DNA of 64,000 nucleotides from Gammaproteobacteria bacterium (lineage in GTDB: Bacteria > Pseudomonadota > Gammaproteobacteria > Natronospirales > REEB76), in contig DATEHU010000011.1 of assembly GCA_035279405.1 (NCBI GenBank), positions 62,001-126,000 on the forward strand, written 5' to 3'. Under the pieces are notes generated by a model, which made no database searches, was not told where the DNA came from, and saw only the letters and a program-made list of their open reading frames with translations. The position numbers and the translations under genes were made by a program. How positions within the stretch are numbered: position 1 is the stretch's first letter; the number at the start of each line of letters is the position of its first letter. Positions 18,372 through 27,785 of the stretch are shown piece after piece.

Positions 18372-20324
18372 TCAATCGCGTTTGGAGGCGTCGCGCTTGG
18401 TGCCGGCGTCCGGCTTTTGTCCCACGGTCCTGACGTCGGAGTGGAGCGCCTTCCCCGCGTCGGCGTGTGCCGGTGCGAGGTTGCGCAGCCAATGTGGCAG
18501 ATGCACGTGCAGATCAATGATGCGCTCACGTATGTGCTCTTCACCCAAGGCCATGGCGCGCGCGCGCAGCACGTCATGGCGCGTCACCAGGCTAATCAGA
18601 GTGCCGGACTGCGGATCAACGATCGGCACGCAATCCATGTCGGATTCGGCCATGCGGTCTGCCACCCGGCTGAGCGGCTCGTCCGGATAACCAGTGGCAC
18701 GCGCCTTGGGGGTCACATCGGCAATGCGAACCGTGGGCAGATAGTTGCCGCTGCGCAGCTTGCCGACGTCCGTGCGCAACAGCATGCCCAGCAGCTTGAG
18801 CCGGTCATCCACGACCGGCAAGCCGTGCTTGTAGCTCTCCGGATCGCGTTCATCCGCGTGCGGCGGCAACTGCATGTGCTCGTCGAAGAATTTCACGGCA
18901 TCGCCCACCGTCATGTTGCCGGCGAGCGTGCGCACGTCGCGCGTCATGTGGTCCTCGACGAACATGGTCTCGAACGGATCGGTTGAATACTCGCGGGTCA
19001 CGTGATGCCCACGCCGGGAAATCTTTTCGGTGAGCACCGAACGCTTGAGCATCAGCACCGTGCAACCCGCTGCCACGAAGGTGGCGATGGTCAGTGGCAG
19101 TACCGCGTTCATGTCGTGCGTCAACTCGAGCGCAAACACGATGCAGGTGAACGGCGAGCGCATGGTGCCGCCGAGCACCGCGGTCATGCCCACCAGCGCC
19201 CACAGTGTCGGTTCACCGACCGGAATGATGCGCGCCTCGAGCGCGCCCATGGCGCCGCCCATGATGAGCAGCGGCGCGAGCACGCCGCCCGAAGTGCCGG
19301 AGCCGAGCGTCGAAGCCCAGAGCAGCGATTTCACGATCAACAGCGCCAGCACCACGGAAAACACCAGATTGCCCGCGAGCAGATCGCGGATCACATCGTA
19401 GCCGACGCCCAACGCCCGCGGTTCGATCATCGCGGCGATGCCGATGAGCACGCCGCCAATCGCCGGCCACCACATCCAGTGCACCGGCAGTTTTCCGAAG
19501 CCATCCTCGAAGCGGTAAGTGAGCCAGGTGAGCAAGCCGGACAGCAGTCCGGCGGTAATTCCGACCGGGATGCAGATGAACAATCCCGCGAGCGGCATGA
19601 GCGCCGAGTGATAGGCGAACAGCGGGCCCGCTCCAAGCAGCGGCTCGCGCACGATGGTGGCGGCGGCGGCGGCTATCGCGACCGGGATGAAACTGCGCGG
19701 CCGCCATTCGAACAACAGCAGTTCAACGGCAATCAGCGTCGCGGCCACCGGCGTCGCGAAAATCCCGGCCATGCCCGCCGAAGCGCCGGCGATCATCAGC
19801 GTCTTGCGCTCCATGGCGGAGAGCTTGAACAGTTGCGCAAACAGCGAGCCGAACGCGCCGCCGGTCATGATGATCGGGCCCTCCGCACCGAACGGTCCGC
19901 CGGTACCGATCGCGATCGCAGAAGCAACAGGTTTGATTACCGCCACCTTCGGCTCGATGACACTACGGTTCAGGAGAATCGCCTCGATAGCCTCGGGGAT
20001 GCCGTGGCCGCGGATTTTCTCCGAGCCGTAACGCGCCATCAGCCCGATCAACAAGCCACCGACGATGGGCGGAATGAACGCCATCCAGCCGACCGTCTCA
20101 TGCGATGGGAAATTGAAGGCAAAGGAAACCGTGTGATAAAAGGAAATGTTGGTAATGAAGCCGATCAGCCGCACGAGTATCCAGGCGATACCCGCGCCGG
20201 CCCCGCCGATCGGCACCGCCATGAGCGACAGCACCACCAGCCGCCAGTTCGCCGTCGTGTAGTCGCCCAGGGCCGGGCGCTTGCGACGCGGTGTTGGAAC
20301 CCCAGATTTGGGATGCGGGCTCAT
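18372..20324 (-). CDS. CLC-family chloride channel/antiporter with C-terminal CBS domains
   Basis: The 650-residue protein has about ten to twelve hydrophobic helices followed by a cytoplasmic CBS pair. CLC signatures are KIRGHGIPEAIE (the GSGIP site with His for Ser), GGPFGAEGPIIM (with the external gating glutamate retained) and GSGTSGGVLAPLLIMGG. The Glu retention leaves both channel and H+/Cl- exchange possible. The CBS domains span about residues 460-620 (MTRDVRTLAGNMTVGDAV; DCVPIVDPQSGTLISLVTR) and probably sense nucleotides. I chose the ATG at 20324, because an upstream in-frame extension lacks family similarity. Confidence 0.88.
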   Translation of the reverse strand: MSPHPKSGVPTPRRKRPALGDYTTANWRLVVLSLMAVPIGGAGAGIAWILVRLIGFITNISFYHTVSFAFNFPSHETVGWMAFIPPIVGGLLIGLMARYGSEKIRGHGIPEAIEAILLNRSVIEPKVAVIKPVASAIAIGTGGPFGAEGPIIMTGGAFGSLFAQLFKLSAMERKTLMIAGASAGMAGIFATPVAATLIAVELLLFEWRPRSFIPVAIAAAAATIVREPLLGAGPLFAYHSALMPLAGLFICIPVGITAGLLSGLLTWLTYRFEDGFGKLPVHWMWWPAIGGVLIGIAAMIEPRALGVGYDVIRDLLAGNLVFSVVLALLIVKSLLWASTLGSGTSGGVLAPLLIMGGAMGALEARIIPVGEPTLWALVGMTAVLGGTMRSPFTCIVFALELTHDMNAVLPLTIATFVAAGCTVLMLKRSVLTEKISRRGHHVTREYSTDPFETMFVEDHMTRDVRTLAGNMTVGDAVKFFDEHMQLPPHADERDPESYKHGLPVVDDRLKLLGMLLRTDVGKLRSGNYLPTVRIADVTPKARATGYPDEPLSRVADRMAESDMDCVPIVDPQSGTLISLVTRHDVLRARAMALGEEHIRERIIDLHVHLPHWLRNLAPAHADAGKALHSDVRTVGQKPDAGTKRDASKRD

Positions 20325-20666
20325 GGAAAATCCGCGCCCCGGCGTGAGCGGGTGCCCGGAATCGTGTTGGCTGTTGGAATTAAAACCACGGAGTGCAAGG
20401 TTAGCACTCTGTCGCGAAGATATCAGGTCGGCCGACCCCACCTTGAACCTGCCGAAGCCTGCCCTGCCCGGCCAAAGTACCGGGTCGAATCGGATTGGCC
20501 CGCGCGACGCGGTGCTGCGCAATTCCGGCGGCGGAAGGCAATCACCGCGACCGAAAGGGCGACGCCGAACACTCCGACCAGCGGATAAAAAGAAGCGACA
20601 AGCTACGGATCGTCTATCGGGTACAGCCGCGGCTGCGCAGGCAGAAACCAGCGCTTGCGGGTTGTG
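20325..20666. other. Gene-less stretch between CLC and ferredoxin reductase genes
   Basis: These 342 bases lie upstream of the CLC gene and downstream of the reductase gene, both on the minus strand. On the minus strand a short hydrophobic run followed by FRRRN can be read near 20525-20590, but it has no start codon and I do not call it. The stretch probably contains the CLC promoter, though no clear boxes are seen. Confidence 0.4.
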
Positions 20667-21401
20667 TCAGTTCGAAGACACGAACTTCTCGCGGCGCAGG
20701 TTGTGAGTCTGAAAACCCACGGCCTTGAGCTTGGCTACCGCGTCGTCAATCATGCCGGGATTGCCGCACAGGTACACGATGTCGCGCGCCGGATCGGGAT
20801 TCAGCTCCATCAAGTGGTCCTGCACGTAGCCCTTGCGTTCGTGTGCCACCGCGGGTTCCGAGAGCCGCCGGCTGTAGCTGGTGATGAACTGGAAGCGCGG
20901 ATTCTCGCGCGCCAGTTGCAGCATGTCCTCGCCGTACAGGAGTTCGTCGGGTCCGCGCACGCCCATCAACAGCACCGCCTCGTGGCCGCCGCCGTTCAGG
21001 CGTTTGCGCAGTTGCGGCAGCATGGCACGGAACGGCGCAATGCCGGTGCCCGTGGCCACCAGCAGATCGCGCTGCAGTGAGTCCTCGCGCAACTGGAACT
21101 TGCCGAACGGACCGGTCGCCTGCACGCGCGCGCCCGGCTCCATGGCAAACAGCAAACCGGTGCCGCGGCCGCCGTCCACGTAGGTGATTGCGAGTTCCAC
21201 GTCCCCCGAATGCTCCGGGCTGGCGGCAATGCTGTAGCTGCGGCGCAACTCCTTGTCTGTGAAGGGCATGTGCAGGGTAACGAACTGCCCCGCCGCCCAG
21301 CGAAACGGCACACCGTCCTCACGCCGGAAATTGAACTGGCGCACGCGCGGCGTCACCATGCGGGTGGACTGCAAAACGAAATTGAATCGCTCGTGGGGCA
21401 T
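20667..21401 (-). CDS. Ferredoxin-NADP(+) reductase-like FAD oxidoreductase
   Basis: The 244-residue protein has an N-terminal FAD barrel with RRSYSIAASPEH near residue 54 (FAD-binding RxYS) and a C-terminal NAD(P) domain. That domain carries LLVATGTGIAPFRAMLPQL near residue 113 and IVYLCGNPGMIDDAV near residue 215. The overall length and the KFVSSN end fit the Fpr group, which passes electrons between NADPH and ferredoxin or flavodoxin. No ferredoxin domain is fused. It diverges from an exported methyltransferase gene. Confidence 0.88.
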   Translation of the reverse strand: MPHERFNFVLQSTRMVTPRVRQFNFRREDGVPFRWAAGQFVTLHMPFTDKELRRSYSIAASPEHSGDVELAITYVDGGRGTGLLFAMEPGARVQATGPFGKFQLREDSLQRDLLVATGTGIAPFRAMLPQLRKRLNGGGHEAVLLMGVRGPDELLYGEDMLQLARENPRFQFITSYSRRLSEPAVAHERKGYVQDHLMELNPDPARDIVYLCGNPGMIDDAVAKLKAVGFQTHNLRREKFVSSN

Positions 21402-21535
21402 GCTCTTTTACCAATACATTCAACAGGAATGGAATTCACAGTGAAACGCGGGCACAGGTTACCGGGCATAATCCTGCGTTAACCCGGCGGCTCTGCGCTA
21501 TAGTTACGCTCGCCTATTTTAAGGAGGATTGAGTC

Positions 21536-22384
21536 ATGTTGCATCGCCCCGCCAATATTTTGTGTTTGCTGGCCGGCAGCCTGATGGCGTTCGCCACCGC
21601 CCATGCCGGCCCGATCGCGCCATCCGACAATGCTCACATGCTGCTGCAGGAAGCCGTGAACGGCAGTTGGCGCTCCGCCGCCAACAAGGCCCGCGACCAG
21701 TACCGCCATCCCATCGAGACGCTGGAGTTTTTCGGCATTCGTCCGGACATGACGGTGATCGAGCTGGATCCGGGCGGCGGATGGTACACGGAAATTCTCG
21801 CGCCTTTCCTCTACGACCACGGACATCTGATCGAAGCATCGGCGCCCATGGACAGCTCCAGTAAATTCATGCGCCGCATGGCCGACGCCTATGCGCAGAA
21901 ACTCAAAAGCGACCCGGCGGTGTACGGACACGTCGAGAAAATCATCCCGTTCGCGCCGCCCGAGCAGGTGAACCTGGGACCGGACGATTCCGCCGACATG
22001 GTGCTCACCTTCCGCAACGCGCATGACTGGCTGAACCACAGTCCGGAAACATTGGAGGCCGTATTCCAGTCCGCCTACAAGGTGCTCAAGCCGGGCGGAG
22101 TGTTCGGCGTTACCGAGCATCGCGCCAGGCCGTTCGCCGATGCCGTGCAAAGCTCCAAGGAACTGCACCGCATTCCCGAGGACTACATGATCGAAGCGGG
22201 CCTGAAGGCCGGATTCCGGCTCGCCGGCGTATCGGAAATCAACGCGAATCCCAAGGATCCGGAGGACATCAACGTGCACCACTTACCGCCGAATCTGATG
22301 GGCGCCAAGACCCCGGCCGAAAAGGCCAAGATGGAAGCCATCGGCGAATCCGACCGCATGACGCTCAAGTTCGTCAAACCCTGA
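21536..22384 (+). CDS. Exported class I SAM-dependent methyltransferase-like protein
   Basis: The 282-residue protein has a signal peptide (residues 1-24, cleavage near AHAG). The Rossmann methyltransferase core has VIELDPGGGWYTEILAPFL (motif I) near residue 80, SADMVLTFRNAHDWL near 155 and KVLKPGGVFGVTEHRA near 183. Such predicted exported methyltransferases are common in proteobacteria although SAM is normally cytoplasmic, so the true role is unclear. A strong ribosome site (AAGGAGG) precedes the ATG, and a terminator follows 14 bases after the stop. Confidence 0.85.
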   Translation: MLHRPANILCLLAGSLMAFATAHAGPIAPSDNAHMLLQEAVNGSWRSAANKARDQYRHPIETLEFFGIRPDMTVIELDPGGGWYTEILAPFLYDHGHLIEASAPMDSSSKFMRRMADAYAQKLKSDPAVYGHVEKIIPFAPPEQVNLGPDDSADMVLTFRNAHDWLNHSPETLEAVFQSAYKVLKPGGVFGVTEHRARPFADAVQSSKELHRIPEDYMIEAGLKAGFRLAGVSEINANPKDPEDINVHHLPPNLMGAKTPAEKAKMEAIGESDRMTLKFVKP

Positions 22385-22397
22385 TCCCGGCACGATG

Positions 22398-22432
22398 AAA
22401 GCGGGCAGCGCGCAGGCGTTGCCCGCTTTTTT
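22398..22432 (+). terminator. Rho-independent terminator
   Basis: A 10-bp stem AAAGCGGGCA (22398-22407) pairs with TGCCCGCTTT (22420-22429), is closed by a 12-base loop and is followed by a T run. It ends the methyltransferase transcript. Confidence 0.9.
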
Positions 22433-22505
22433 GTGCCCGCGCTTTGGTTGCGGGCCCACTGCCGCGCCCGCGCTATACGCAAAGAGCGTAAATCCGGCGC
22501 AAAAG

Positions 22506-23345
22506 CTAACTGTCGGTAGCGTGCCTCCAGCCGGACGAGCGCCTGACGGTTTCGTCACTCACCGCCTGAAGCACGCTCTGGATCTGCTTCTTGGCAGGTA
22601 CGAATCCCCGATACATCAACGCGCCAGCCGGATCCTGTTCGTCCATGTACACGCGTTCGCACATCTCGATCTGCAGCGCCTCGACCGTGTCCTGCTTGCC
22701 GTAGTGGTCGGTGATGTAGCCGCCCTTGTAGGGGCGGTTGCGTGCCACGCGGAATCCCTGCGCGCGAAACGCAGCCTCGGCGACCTCCGTGAGCCAGCCG
22801 GAATTGCTGCGCCCGTCGCGGTCACCGAGGAAGATATCGTCGGTCAGAGGGCCGTGCAACAAATTGGCCCGCGAAGCCACGCTGTGGACATCGATGAGCA
22901 CGGCACGGCCGAATTTCCGGATTTTCATCTGCAGGAGTTCCCGCAGCTTCCTGTGATAGGGCGCATGCACCAGTTGGCGCCGGCGCTCGATTTCCCGCGC
23001 GTCGGGCATTGTGCGGTAAATTTCCTCGCCCCAGAAAGTCTTGAGCGCAACAAAGCCGGTCTCGAAACGGCCGGGATAGAGCGGCGCATCGTCGGGCGCA
23101 CGGTTGAGATCCGCAACAAAGCGGCTGTAGGTAGCGTAAATCGTGGTGGCGCCAAGGTCCGGAAGATAATCGTACAGATGATGCAGATGCCAGTCGGTCA
23201 TCGGCAAGCCGCGAATGTAGGCGGACGCAAACTGCGCTTCAATGCCGGGCGGCACATAAGTGCCGGTGTGCGGAATGCTCACCAGCAGCGGCGTTTCCTG
23301 CACCGCGGGCACGCGTATTTCGTACGGTTCCGCCGGAACGCTCAT
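22506..23345 (-). CDS. hutG: N-formylglutamate deformylase
   Basis: The 279-residue zinc amidohydrolase hydrolyses N-formyl-L-glutamate to glutamate and formate, the last step of the five-step histidine pathway. It shows LLVSIPHTGTYVPPGIE at the N-terminus, TDWHLHHLYDYLPDL, ATYSRFVADLNRAP and ILIDVHSVASR-type metal-site motifs typical of FGase proteins. Its start overlaps the hutF stop by 4 bases, so translation is coupled. The pairing with hutF shows that formiminoglutamate is handled by the deiminase-deformylase route, not by formiminoglutamase. Confidence 0.92.
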   Translation of the reverse strand: MSVPAEPYEIRVPAVQETPLLVSIPHTGTYVPPGIEAQFASAYIRGLPMTDWHLHHLYDYLPDLGATTIYATYSRFVADLNRAPDDAPLYPGRFETGFVALKTFWGEEIYRTMPDAREIERRRQLVHAPYHRKLRELLQMKIRKFGRAVLIDVHSVASRANLLHGPLTDDIFLGDRDGRSNSGWLTEVAEAAFRAQGFRVARNRPYKGGYITDHYGKQDTVEALQIEMCERVYMDEQDPAGALMYRGFVPAKKQIQSVLQAVSDETVRRSSGWRHATDS

Positions 23346-24673
23346 GCCTGATTGAGCCGTGCCACGGTGGCGGCAAACTCGCGCGTCCCGGCCTCTTCAC
23401 CCGCAATTGCGCCGTGATCCGCAACGCGTTTCCCGCCCACGTACACCGCAGCGAGGTCCGCCCGGCTGCCACCCACAATCAATGCATCGAGTAACGAGTC
23501 CGGTCCGTGGCCGAGCCAGGGCGCCGTGTACTCGTCGAGCACCACGATATCGGCGCGCTTGCCGGGCACGAGTTCGCCGAGCGGTTCACCGAGCGCACGC
23601 GCGCCACCGCGGCAGGTCTGTTGCCACAGCACCGCGCCGAGACCGTCCGCATTTGCAAGGCGCGCACGCTGTTCGCGGCGCAGACGCTGGCCGTATTCCA
23701 GCAGCCGCAGTTCTTCTACCGCATCAATGCGGCCGTTGCTGTCGGAACCGATGGCGAATCGCCCGCCGGCGCGCACGTATTCCTCCGCTTCGAACAGGCC
23801 ATCGCCCAAACCGGCTTCGGTGAGCGGGCACAGCACTACGGTGGCGTCGCGCTGCACGATGAGCGCGCGCTCGGCCGCACTGGCGTGCGTGGCATGCACC
23901 AAGTTCCAGCGCGCATCGAGTTGCACCGTGTGCGCCAGCAGTTCAATCGGCGTGCGGCCGAATGCCGCCTGACACTCCTCAACCTCCCGCCGCTGTTCGC
24001 TGATATGGATGTGTATGGGTCGGCGAGCGCCGATTGCGGCATCGGCCTGCACCAGCAACTGTGCCAATGTGAGCGGCGGCACCGCGCGCAGAGAATGCGG
24101 CGCGATGCCGAGCGGCACACCACGCAACTCCTGCAACAGCCGGCAATAGTCCTCTATACTGGCGTGCACGAAACGCCGCTGGCGCTCGGCCGGCGGCGTG
24201 TTGAATCCGCCCAGTTGGTAAAACACCGGCAACAACACCAGATGAATACCCGCCGTGCGCGCCGCTTCGATCACCGCCTGTGCCATCTCCAGGCCGAATC
24301 GGCCTCCAGGCAGCTGATGCAGATAGTGAAATTCGGCGACGCTGGTGAACCCGGCGCGCAGCATTTCGCGGAACGCCTGGCGCGCGATCACCAGCAGGTC
24401 CTGGGGCGTAATGCGCCCGGCCAGACGGTACATGGCCTCACGCCAGCTCCAGAACGAATCCTGCCCCCGCGCCTGCTCGCCAAAACCCGAGAGCGCGCGC
24501 TGGAAAGCATGACTGTGGGCGTTGGGCATGCCGGGAAGCGCGAAAAAACCGTGGCTCCCCTGCCCGCTGGATTCTATGGCTGCGATTATTCCGTCGCTGC
24601 CCACAACCAGGGTTTGGTCGGCACGCAAACCGTCGGGGGTCAGCAGGTATTTGAAACTCAACCGCGTAGGCAT
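23342..24673 (-). CDS. hutF: Formimidoylglutamate deiminase
   Basis: The 443-residue amidohydrolase-superfamily enzyme converts N-formimino-L-glutamate to N-formyl-L-glutamate plus ammonia. The metal-binding motif is PNAHSHAFQRALSG near residue 50. FTSVAEFHYLHQLPGG, HIHISEQRREVEEC and FAIGSDSNGRIDAVEELR supply further ligands. Length is normal. It diverges from hutI with only 45 bases between start codons. Confidence 0.93.
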   Translation of the reverse strand: MPTRLSFKYLLTPDGLRADQTLVVGSDGIIAAIESSGQGSHGFFALPGMPNAHSHAFQRALSGFGEQARGQDSFWSWREAMYRLAGRITPQDLLVIARQAFREMLRAGFTSVAEFHYLHQLPGGRFGLEMAQAVIEAARTAGIHLVLLPVFYQLGGFNTPPAERQRRFVHASIEDYCRLLQELRGVPLGIAPHSLRAVPPLTLAQLLVQADAAIGARRPIHIHISEQRREVEECQAAFGRTPIELLAHTVQLDARWNLVHATHASAAERALIVQRDATVVLCPLTEAGLGDGLFEAEEYVRAGGRFAIGSDSNGRIDAVEELRLLEYGQRLRREQRARLANADGLGAVLWQQTCRGGARALGEPLGELVPGKRADIVVLDEYTAPWLGHGPDSLLDALIVGGSRADLAAVYVGGKRVADHGAIAGEEAGTREFAATVARLNQA

Positions 24674-24718
24674 ACGCCTATGCTCTCAAATTCACGCTCG
24701 GGCGGCTAGGAGATCCGG

Positions 24719-25903
24719 GTGTACGACCTGTTGGTCAAAAACGCACGCATCTACCCCATGGAATCGGACGCCGCGGTATCGCCCGCCCGCACTCTGGCGG
24801 TAAGCGACAGTCGCATCGTGGCACTCGACGTGCCCGATGATGCTGCAGCTAAGGAAGTCTTTGATGCCGATGACCGCGTCGTATTGCCAGGTTTTGTGGA
24901 CTGCCACACACATGCACTGTATGCCGGCAACCGGGTCGCGGAACACACGTACAAATTACGCGGTGCCAGTTATGCGGAGATCACCGGCGCCGGCGGAGGC
25001 ATTCAGACCACGGTGCGCGCCGTGCGTACCGCCGACGAAGCCCAACTGGTAAAGGAAACCCTGCCGCGCCTGCAGGCACTGGCGGCCGAAGGTGTGACCA
25101 CGGTCGAAATCAAGAGCGGCTACGGTCTCAGCACCGAACAGGAACTCAAGATGCTGCACGCCATCCAGCGGCTGCGCCTGCATCTCAACATGGACATCGC
25201 GGCCACGTTTCTGGGCGCGCATGCGATTCCGCCGGAAAAATCCCGTGAGGAATATTTCCAGGAGGTCCTCGATGTCATGCTGCCGGCCGTGGCCAAGCAA
25301 AAACTCGCGGAGAGCGTGGACATCTTCGCGGAATCGTTCGCGTTCACAACCGAGGAGGTGCGTCAACTGTTCACGGCAGCCTCCGGGCTCGGCCTGCATT
25401 GCCGCATCCACAGCGACCAGCTCAGTCATATGGGTGCGACCGAAGCCGCGGCCACGCTCGGCGCCCTCTCCTGCGATCATCTGGAACACGCCAGCGAAAC
25501 AGACGTACAAGCCATGGCGCGCGCGGGCAGCGTGGCGGTATTGCTGCCGGGCGCGTTCTATTTCCTGCGCGAAACCCGCAAACCGCCGGTCGAACTCTTG
25601 CGCCGTCACCGGGTGCCAATAGCCGTGTCCACGGATCTCAATCCGGGCACCTCGCCGATCGCGAGCCTGCTCACGGTCATGCACATGGCGGCATTGTTGT
25701 ACGGCCTCACGCCCGACGAGATCCTGCTGGGCGTGACGCGGCATGCGGCGCGCGCGCTGGGACGCGAACAGCGGGTCGGCAGCCTCGCGCCTGGACGCCA
25801 CGCGGATTTCACCGTCTGGGACATCCCGTCGCCTGAATTCCTCCTGTATCAGCTCGGCGGCCTGAAACCGGCCGCGGTGTTTTACAAGGGCAAGCAAACA
25901 TGA
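24719..25903 (+). CDS. hutI: Imidazolonepropionase
   Basis: The 394-residue amidohydrolase opens imidazolonepropionate to formiminoglutamate. It has FVDCHTHALYAGNRVAEHT near residue 58, IKSGYGLSTEQELKML, FLGAHAIPPE and VSTDLNPGTSPIASLLTVMH. The start is GTG at 24719, 7 bases after an AGGAG ribosome site. The stop overlaps the hutH ATG by 4 bases. Confidence 0.94.
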   Translation: MYDLLVKNARIYPMESDAAVSPARTLAVSDSRIVALDVPDDAAAKEVFDADDRVVLPGFVDCHTHALYAGNRVAEHTYKLRGASYAEITGAGGGIQTTVRAVRTADEAQLVKETLPRLQALAAEGVTTVEIKSGYGLSTEQELKMLHAIQRLRLHLNMDIAATFLGAHAIPPEKSREEYFQEVLDVMLPAVAKQKLAESVDIFAESFAFTTEEVRQLFTAASGLGLHCRIHSDQLSHMGATEAAATLGALSCDHLEHASETDVQAMARAGSVAVLLPGAFYFLRETRKPPVELLRRHRVPIAVSTDLNPGTSPIASLLTVMHMAALLYGLTPDEILLGVTRHAARALGREQRVGSLAPGRHADFTVWDIPSPEFLLYQLGGLKPAAVFYKGKQT

Positions 25904-27429
25904 GCGATTTGGCGTTGACCGGACATGATTTGACGCTCAAGGACTTGGCGGAATTCGAAGTACACCGCCCGCGCGTGACACTTGCCAGGACGGCGCGCGG
26001 CCGCATGCAGGCGAGTGTGGAAGTCGTGCGTGAAGTCGTGCGCACCGGGCGGGTGTGTTACGGCATCAATACCGGCTTCGGCGCGCTTGCACGCCAGCAT
26101 ATTTCCCATGACCAGCTCGTGCAGCTGCAATACAACCTGGTGCGCAGCCACGCCTGCGGCGTGGGCGAACCATTGGCACCCGTCGTCACGCGCCGCATAT
26201 TGCTGCTCAAGGCCAACAGCTTGGCCATCGGCAACTCCGGCATCCGTCCGGAAGTCGTGGAGGCGCTGCTGGCGTTCCTGAATCGCGACGTACTGCCGGT
26301 AATTCCCGCAAAGGGTTCGGTAGGGGCCTCCGGGGATCTCGCGCCGCTCGCGCATCTGGCGCTGGCCCTGATCGGCGAGGGCGAGGCCGAGCACGGAGGC
26401 AAGCGGCTTGAGGGAAAGGCGGTGCTCGATGCCGCGCATGTGCCGCAGATACAGCTCCAGGCCAAGGAAGGCTTGGCGTTGCTGAACGGCACGCAGATGA
26501 GCGCAGCCTTGGCCATCGAGGGTCTGCTGCAGACACGCAACGCCCTGCTTTCCGCCATAGTGATCGGCGCGCTGACGCTCGAAGGACTGGCCGGCAGTTA
26601 CAGCCCGTTCGACGCCCGCATCCACGCGGTTCGCAATCTGCCCGGCCAGATCAAGGTGGCCGAGTGGTTCCGCAGCCTGCTGACCGGCAGCGGGATCTGG
26701 CGGTCGCATCAGGACTGCGACCGGGTACAGGACCCCTATGCCGTGCGCTGCATGCCCCAGGTGTTCGGCGCGGTGTGCGACACGCTCGCGCATGCGGCCG
26801 GCGTACTGGCACGCGAATGCAACAGCGTATCGGATAACCCCCTGATTTTCGGTGAGGACGTGCTCTCCGGCGGGAACTTCCACGCCGAGCCCTTGGCCTT
26901 CGTCGCGGATTTTCTGGCGATAGCCGCCACGGAACTGGGCACCATGTCGGAGCGGCGTACCGACCTGATGCTGCGCAAGATCAATCCGCGCCTGGAGATG
27001 TTCCTGGCGCGCACGCCGGGGGTGGAGTCGGGCTTCATGCTGGCGCACGTGACCGCCGCCGCCCTGGCCTCAGAGAACAAGACGCTGGCGCATCCGGCCT
27101 CCGTGGACACCATCCCCACCTCGGCCGGGCAGGAGGACCATGTGAGCATGGCGCCCTGGGCCGGCATCAAATTGCTGCAAATCCTGGAAAACCTGCACCA
27201 TATCCTGGCCATCGAGGCACTGGCCGCGGGAGCGGCCATCGAAGCCCAACGCCCATTGCACAGCACGCCCCAACTGGAAAAGGCCCTGGTCCATATTCGC
27301 GGGGTCGCAGCCGCGCATACCGGCGACCGGCGCCTCGACAAGGACATCAACCAGCTTGCCGCGCAACTGAGCCGGGGCTTGCTGACGGGCTGCCTGCCGC
27401 CGGACGCAAATCAGTCACTGCTGGTGTGA
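25900..27429 (+). CDS. hutH: Histidine ammonia-lyase
   Basis: The 509-residue enzyme deaminates histidine to urocanate. The Ala-Ser-Gly triplet that cyclises to the MIO electrophile lies in KGSVGASGDLAPLAHLAL near residue 143, and the catalytic YGINTGFG is near residue 54. Downstream motifs NGTQMSAAL and CNSVSDNPLIF are present. Length matches bacterial HutH. It is co-transcribed with hutI, and no terminator is seen directly after it. Confidence 0.96.
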   Translation: MSDLALTGHDLTLKDLAEFEVHRPRVTLARTARGRMQASVEVVREVVRTGRVCYGINTGFGALARQHISHDQLVQLQYNLVRSHACGVGEPLAPVVTRRILLLKANSLAIGNSGIRPEVVEALLAFLNRDVLPVIPAKGSVGASGDLAPLAHLALALIGEGEAEHGGKRLEGKAVLDAAHVPQIQLQAKEGLALLNGTQMSAALAIEGLLQTRNALLSAIVIGALTLEGLAGSYSPFDARIHAVRNLPGQIKVAEWFRSLLTGSGIWRSHQDCDRVQDPYAVRCMPQVFGAVCDTLAHAAGVLARECNSVSDNPLIFGEDVLSGGNFHAEPLAFVADFLAIAATELGTMSERRTDLMLRKINPRLEMFLARTPGVESGFMLAHVTAAALASENKTLAHPASVDTIPTSAGQEDHVSMAPWAGIKLLQILENLHHILAIEALAAGAAIEAQRPLHSTPQLEKALVHIRGVAAAHTGDRRLDKDINQLAAQLSRGLLTGCLPPDANQSLLV

Positions 27430-27495
27430 CCTAAGCCGGGCATCAGGTGCCCCGCGGTCCGCGTCAATCTCCTGCAATTCAGATATGTCACACAA

Positions 27496-27525
27496 ACGAC
27501 ATATTTTCCAACTATTGGCTATAAT
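27496..27525 (+). promoter_or_regulatory. Candidate promoter of the structured RNA
   Basis: A perfect TATAAT lies at 27520-27525. A partial -35 (ACGACA, 27496-27501) lies 18 bases upstream. It is located 6-7 bases before the proposed RNA 5' end. Confidence 0.5.
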
Positions 27526-27531
27526 CACGCT

Positions 27532-27659
27532 GCGTCCCAGTCGGACACCGGACGATGGCTGAGGCCATCGGCAGAAAAGCATGGTTATGACGGCCCCGCG
27601 CAACGTGGGGAAGTCCGGGGCCTCTCGTTTTCCCCCTTTGACGAGAGGCCCCTCTTTTT
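27532..27659 (+). ncRNA. Candidate structured, terminated small RNA or leader
   Basis: About 128 nt lie between a TATAAT box and an intrinsic terminator. A closing helix CCGGAC (27548-27553)/GUCCGG (27613-27618) encloses two hairpins. The first is GAUGGC (27554-27559)/GCCAUC (27564-27569) with loop UGAG. The second is CCCCGC (27594-27599)/GUGGGG (27605-27610) with loop GCAAC and one G-U pair. The purine-rich linker GGCAGAAAAGCAUGGUUAUG joins them. It matches none of the riboswitch cores I know (TPP, FMN, c-di-GMP, cobalamin, glycine, fluoride). It is either a stand-alone sRNA or an attenuating leader of the DUF4382 gene 127 bases on. Confidence 0.5.
27617..27659 (+). terminator. Strong intrinsic terminator
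   Basis: A perfect 12-bp stem, GGGGCCTCTCGT (27617-27628) with ACGAGAGGCCCC (27641-27652), is followed by a T run. Its first two bases are shared with the closing helix of the upstream structured RNA, so the two helices compete slightly. It also ends any transcript reading through from hutH. Confidence 0.9.
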
Positions 27660-27785
27660 TTCACCTGTAATTGCCTGGGCAGTCCTCCCCCTATGAGGCG
27701 AACGCACCAGACGGTAAACTGCGCGTCTGCGAGCCTGCCGCCTGTAGCTGGCCGTCTTCGTTCCCAAGCCCGATCCGGAGTTCCG

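Noticed and set aside
19002-20588. A 528-codon plus-strand reading across the CLC gene
   Set aside because: It is antisense to a complete CLC channel with intact motifs, and the translation is His/Arg/Gln-rich without any domain. It is a GC-bias shadow.
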